DNA of 64,000 nucleotides from positions 34,729 through 98,728 of the forward strand of contig DULN01000007.1 of NCBI GenBank assembly GCA_012840355.1, written 5' to 3'. The number at the start of each line of letters is the position of its first letter. The first letter of the stretch is position 1. The notes below the pieces were generated by a model that did no database searches, was not told the origin of the DNA, and worked only from the letters and a program-made list of their open reading frames with translations. Origin of the DNA: Clostridiales bacterium. Lineage in GTDB: Bacteria; Bacillota; Clostridia; Oscillospirales; CAG-272. Below, one piece after another: positions 61,114-64,000 of this stretch. The position numbers and the translations under genes were made by a program.

Positions 61114-63804
61114 ATGAAAAACACGATATCAAAAATCCGCGAGCATTTTACCGAAAACGACTACCGATTCCTCATCGCGGCGTTTTTCATCCCGCTTGGG
61201 CTGATGTGGATGATTTACATCGCGATGGAGGTTTGGCCGTTTGGGAACAACTCGGTGCTTGTGCTTGACCTCAACGGCCAATACGTCTATTTTTTTGAGG
61301 AGCTGCGAAGGAAGCTGCTTTCCGGCGGCAGCTTGCTTTATTCTTGGGGCCGCGCGCTAGGCGGCGAGTTTATGGGCATATACGCATATTACCTCGCCAG
61401 CCCGTTTTCGTTTTTGGTGCTGCTTTTCCCAAAAACGATGATAACCGAAGCGCTGCTTGCGATGATACTTCTCAAGGTCGGCTCGTCGGGGCTGACTATG
61501 GCGTATTATCTATACCGCACGCGGCTAAACGCGCCGAAAACCGGTATTGTGCTGTTTTCGACGATGTACGCCCTAACGGCTTATGCCGTCGTGCAGGCGC
61601 ACAATACCATGTGGATAGACAACCTCATACTTCTGCCTATTATAACGCTCGGGATTGAGCGGCTGATCTCCCGCGGGCGGTATAAGCTTTTTATAATTTC
61701 CCTTTCGCTTGCGGTTTTGTCAAACTTCTATATCGGCTACATGATGTGCATATATGTGTTTTTCTACTTCTTTTACTGGTACTTCGCACATGGAGCACAT
61801 CATGAAAACAATTTCTACCGAGAGAAATATCATTTTATAAAATCGCTCGCCAGGATAGCGCTCGCCTCGGCTATTGTGCTTATGATCGCGTCGGTGATTC
61901 TTCTTCCGACGTGGTACTCGCTCAATTTCGGTAAGACGACATTTTCAAAGCCAATATACGAGTTCAAGCAGAAGTTCGATTTCCTTGACCTTGCCGCGAA
62001 GTTCTTCTTCGGCTCGTACGACACCGTGCGGCCCGAAGGATTGCCGTTTGTCTACTGCGGCACGCTCGCGCTTATATTCCTCCCGCTTTATTTTATCTCA
62101 AAAAGCTCCACTGCGCGCGAGAAGGCGATGAGCGGCCTGCTACTTGCCTTCTTTATTTTCAGCTTTAACTGCGCGGTTGTAGACATCGCCTGGCACGGGT
62201 TTCAGCGCCCCAACTGGCTCAATTACCGCTACAGCTTCATGTTCTGCTTTATCATGCTGGTACTCGCTTTCAAGGCGTTTTGCGACCGGCACAGTATCAG
62301 TATGAAAGCGGTGCTCACCGTCGGCGCAATGCTGGGCATTATCCTGCTTTTCATCCAAAAGCAGGATTACAAATTCGTCGACGACCTCGTGATGATATGG
62401 GTCAGCCTTGGGCTTATCGGCCTTTATATCGTGCTCGTTTACCTTGAGTCGCGCGGCGCGCTAAAAAGCGCTGGGCTGATCGTGCTAGGCTGCGCAGTAT
62501 GCGTCGAGGCGTTCGCGGCGGGGCTGCAGAACACCATCGCGCTCGACGACGACGTCGTTATCAGCAACCGCGTCGGGTACCGCACGTTCATGGACAACCT
62601 TCAGCCGATTGTTGATGCGGTAAAAAGCTCGGACGACGGGCTTTACAGGATGGAGAAAAACTTCCACCGCAAGACCAACGACCCGATGGCGCTCGGATTT
62701 TACGGGCTGTCCTGCTCCACCTCGACGCTTAACGAGGCGGTTATCGATTTTCTCGCACAGATGGGCTATACCTCGCAGTCACACTGGGCGAAATACCTCG
62801 GCGGTACGCCGGTATCCGACTCGCTGCTCGGCATAAAATACCTCATCCTCGACGAGCCGACAAACCAGTACTTGTACCGGATGATCGCCTACGACGACGA
62901 CAACGATTACCGCACCTACCATAACCCGTATGCCCTTTCGATAGCATACGCTGTTTCGGGCAATTTCCTCGACTACGACGCCGAAGCCTACGACTCGCCG
63001 ATGGAGCGCATGAACGCGATGGTGACGATGATGCTCGGCGAGACAAAGACTGTAGAACTTTTTAAGCCGGTGCCGGTCGTGGGCGAGCAGACATACGAAG
63101 TCGACACTTCCTATATTACCGGGCACAGGCGCTATGCGAAAAAAGATAACGCCGTCGACAGCAGGATAACCTACACGCTTCTACCCGAAAACAAATACGA
63201 AATCTTTTGCTATTTCCCCACAGAGATCAAGCGCGAAGTTCAGCTAATTGTCGACGGCACCGACAAAGGCACGGTTTACGGCAGCGACACCGACCGGATA
63301 ATTTCGCTCGGCACCATGTCGCCCGGCGAGCCGGTAAACGTAACGCTCAAGCTTAAAAGCGACCTGTTTTTCGTAAAAACCAACGCGACCTGCTTCTGGT
63401 ATCTTGACATTGAGACGTTCCGCGATGCTTTCACAAAGCTTGCTGAAGGCAACGTCAATTTTACAAGCCACAGCGATACGCACCTTGAAGGCAAGGTAAA
63501 CGTGCCTGAAGGCAGAAACCTGCTTTTCACCTCGATACCTTACGACGAAGGCTGGCATGTCACAGCCGACGGCGTAAAGCTTGAGCTGGTCAAAACTGCG
63601 GACGCGCTGCTTGCGGTCAAACTGCCGGCAGGCGAGCATGAGTTGGTGTTCGATTATCTGCCCAACTGCGTGGTGCAAGGAAGGATTATAAGCTTAGTTG
63701 GCTTACTTCTTTTCGTTGCGCTTGCAGTAGCGGAGAAGATAATAAGAGAGCGCAGAAACCGCCGCTGGGCTGAGTCGTTCTCGCTCGAAACGCCAATTGT
63801 ATAA
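61114..63804 (+). CDS. YfhO-family membrane protein (GT-C fold)
   Basis: An 896-aa membrane protein with about 12 hydrophobic segments in the first 470 residues and a further one near the C-terminus, separated by a large extracytoplasmic domain of about 340 residues. Motifs of the YfhO family include LDLNGQYVYFFEELRRKLLSGGSLLYSW near residues 50-77, LASPFSFLVLLFP, NTMWIDNLILLPI, NFYIGYM and NWLNYRYSF. The family includes GT-C transferases that decorate lipoteichoic acid with sugars. Which lipid-linked donor it uses is unknown. The promoter at 61038-61066 excludes the upstream ATG at 61057. GGAAAG lies before the ATG at 61114; an ATG at 61093 is possible. Confidence 0.87.
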   Translation: MKNTISKIREHFTENDYRFLIAAFFIPLGLMWMIYIAMEVWPFGNNSVLVLDLNGQYVYFFEELRRKLLSGGSLLYSWGRALGGEFMGIYAYYLASPFSFLVLLFPKTMITEALLAMILLKVGSSGLTMAYYLYRTRLNAPKTGIVLFSTMYALTAYAVVQAHNTMWIDNLILLPIITLGIERLISRGRYKLFIISLSLAVLSNFYIGYMMCIYVFFYFFYWYFAHGAHHENNFYREKYHFIKSLARIALASAIVLMIASVILLPTWYSLNFGKTTFSKPIYEFKQKFDFLDLAAKFFFGSYDTVRPEGLPFVYCGTLALIFLPLYFISKSSTAREKAMSGLLLAFFIFSFNCAVVDIAWHGFQRPNWLNYRYSFMFCFIMLVLAFKAFCDRHSISMKAVLTVGAMLGIILLFIQKQDYKFVDDLVMIWVSLGLIGLYIVLVYLESRGALKSAGLIVLGCAVCVEAFAAGLQNTIALDDDVVISNRVGYRTFMDNLQPIVDAVKSSDDGLYRMEKNFHRKTNDPMALGFYGLSCSTSTLNEAVIDFLAQMGYTSQSHWAKYLGGTPVSDSLLGIKYLILDEPTNQYLYRMIAYDDDNDYRTYHNPYALSIAYAVSGNFLDYDAEAYDSPMERMNAMVTMMLGETKTVELFKPVPVVGEQTYEVDTSYITGHRRYAKKDNAVDSRITYTLLPENKYEIFCYFPTEIKREVQLIVDGTDKGTVYGSDTDRIISLGTMSPGEPVNVTLKLKSDLFFVKTNATCFWYLDIETFRDAFTKLAEGNVNFTSHSDTHLEGKVNVPEGRNLLFTSIPYDEGWHVTADGVKLELVKTADALLAVKLPAGEHELVFDYLPNCVVQGRIISLVGLLLFVALAVAEKIIRERRNRRWAESFSLETPIV

Positions 63805-63827
63805 AATAGATTTGCACATAAAAACAA

Positions 63828-63866
63828 TGCCGCTTCTCGGGACATTTCCGAGGGCGGCAAAATTTA
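63828..63866 (+). terminator. YfhO-family gene terminator
   Basis: The stem TGCCGC / GCGGCA (63828-63833 / 63854-63859) has an inner CTCGG / CCGAG and is followed by AAATTTA. Confidence 0.6.
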
Positions 63867-63876
63867 GCTAAGGGGC

Positions 63877-63908
63877 GTGGGGGGACTTTTTACAATAAGT
63901 CCCCCCAC
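63877..63908. terminator. Hairpin between convergent genes at the right edge
   Basis: A perfect 12-bp stem GTGGGGGGACTT / AAGTCCCCCCAC (63877-63888 / 63897-63908). It lies 7 bases after the stop of the minus-strand gene, with only weak T-tracts, so its terminator role is likely but not certain. Confidence 0.55.
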
Positions 63909-63914
63909 ATAAAT

Positions 63915-64000
63915 TTACACACCAAGTATGCGCTTTATATTGTTGTAGCAAACGTCCATTACGAGTTGTGCGGCAAGGTCAAGGTCGGCGGGCAGCTCGC
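63915..64000 (-). CDS. Unidentified protein, C-terminal 27 residues
   Basis: A minus-strand frame enters from the right edge and ends at TAA (63915-63917). The visible end is DLAAQLVMDVCYNNIKRILGV. The closing NNIKRILG resembles the last helix of amidohydrolase-type TIM barrels, but this is too little for an assignment. The rest lies outside the window. Confidence 0.5.
   Translation of the reverse strand, partial: ELPADLDLAAQLVMDVCYNNIKRILGV

Overview
The window comes from a spore-forming, Gram-positive-type bacterium of the Clostridia, probably an uncultured gut, rumen or digester lineage near Oscillospirales or Christensenellales. The evidence is PolC-type DNA polymerase III, the order rpsB-tsf-pyrH-frr-uppS-cdsA-dxr-rseP-ispG-polC, the order nusB-tsaD-like-xseA-xseB-ispA, SpoIIID and a YlmC/YmxH protein, tRNA genes that encode CCA, and clean TTGACA/TATAAT promoters. 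Base composition is near half GC. The exact lineage is inference.

Layout. 1-2646 (+): the end of uvrA and a zinc-dependent phospholipase C-like protein. 2800-15829 (-): a long housekeeping block for translation (rpsB, tsf, frr), UMP kinase, isoprenoid and lipid synthesis (uppS, cdsA, dxr, ispG), site-2 protease and polC. 16098-22164: ymxH, a HAD phosphatase, a first solute-binding lipoprotein, an ABC-2 exporter pair and NAD kinase. 22203-27135 (-): the nusB operon. 27337-38521: a Rieske oxidoreductase, tRNA-Ser, a second lipoprotein, an RlmM-like methyltransferase, a DUF523 protein, spoIIID, mtnA with an mtlD-like gene facing a pfkB kinase across overlapping promoters, an acetyltransferase, CorA and tRNA-Val.

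38863-47175 is the accessory part. It holds a GH39-like glycoside hydrolase, a frameshifted solute-binding lipoprotein followed by two decayed C-terminal fragments of the same family, a large glycosidase-like protein of no family I recognise, a truncated and internally deleted paralogue of it, and another solute-binding lipoprotein. It reads as a carbohydrate-use locus that has duplicated and is decaying.

47478-53479: tRNA-Gly, a uracil/xanthine permease, an ECF S-component-like protein, a GltD-like oxidoreductase, a DUF368 protein, a second tRNA-Val and a stand-alone GlmU-like nucleotidyltransferase. 53610-59072 (-): a three-gene operon of two ABC half-exporters, each with an unusual N-terminal cytosolic region and a zinc ribbon, flanking a DUF1854 gene. 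This is the best candidate for a poorly described system. 59451-64000: a fifth lipoprotein, a YfhO-family membrane protein and the end of an unidentified minus-strand gene.

Five full-length or nearly full-length members of one solute-binding lipoprotein family lie scattered without any permease gene beside them, and each carries a dockerin/EF-hand-like calcium loop. No rRNA, CRISPR array, prophage or insertion sequence was seen.
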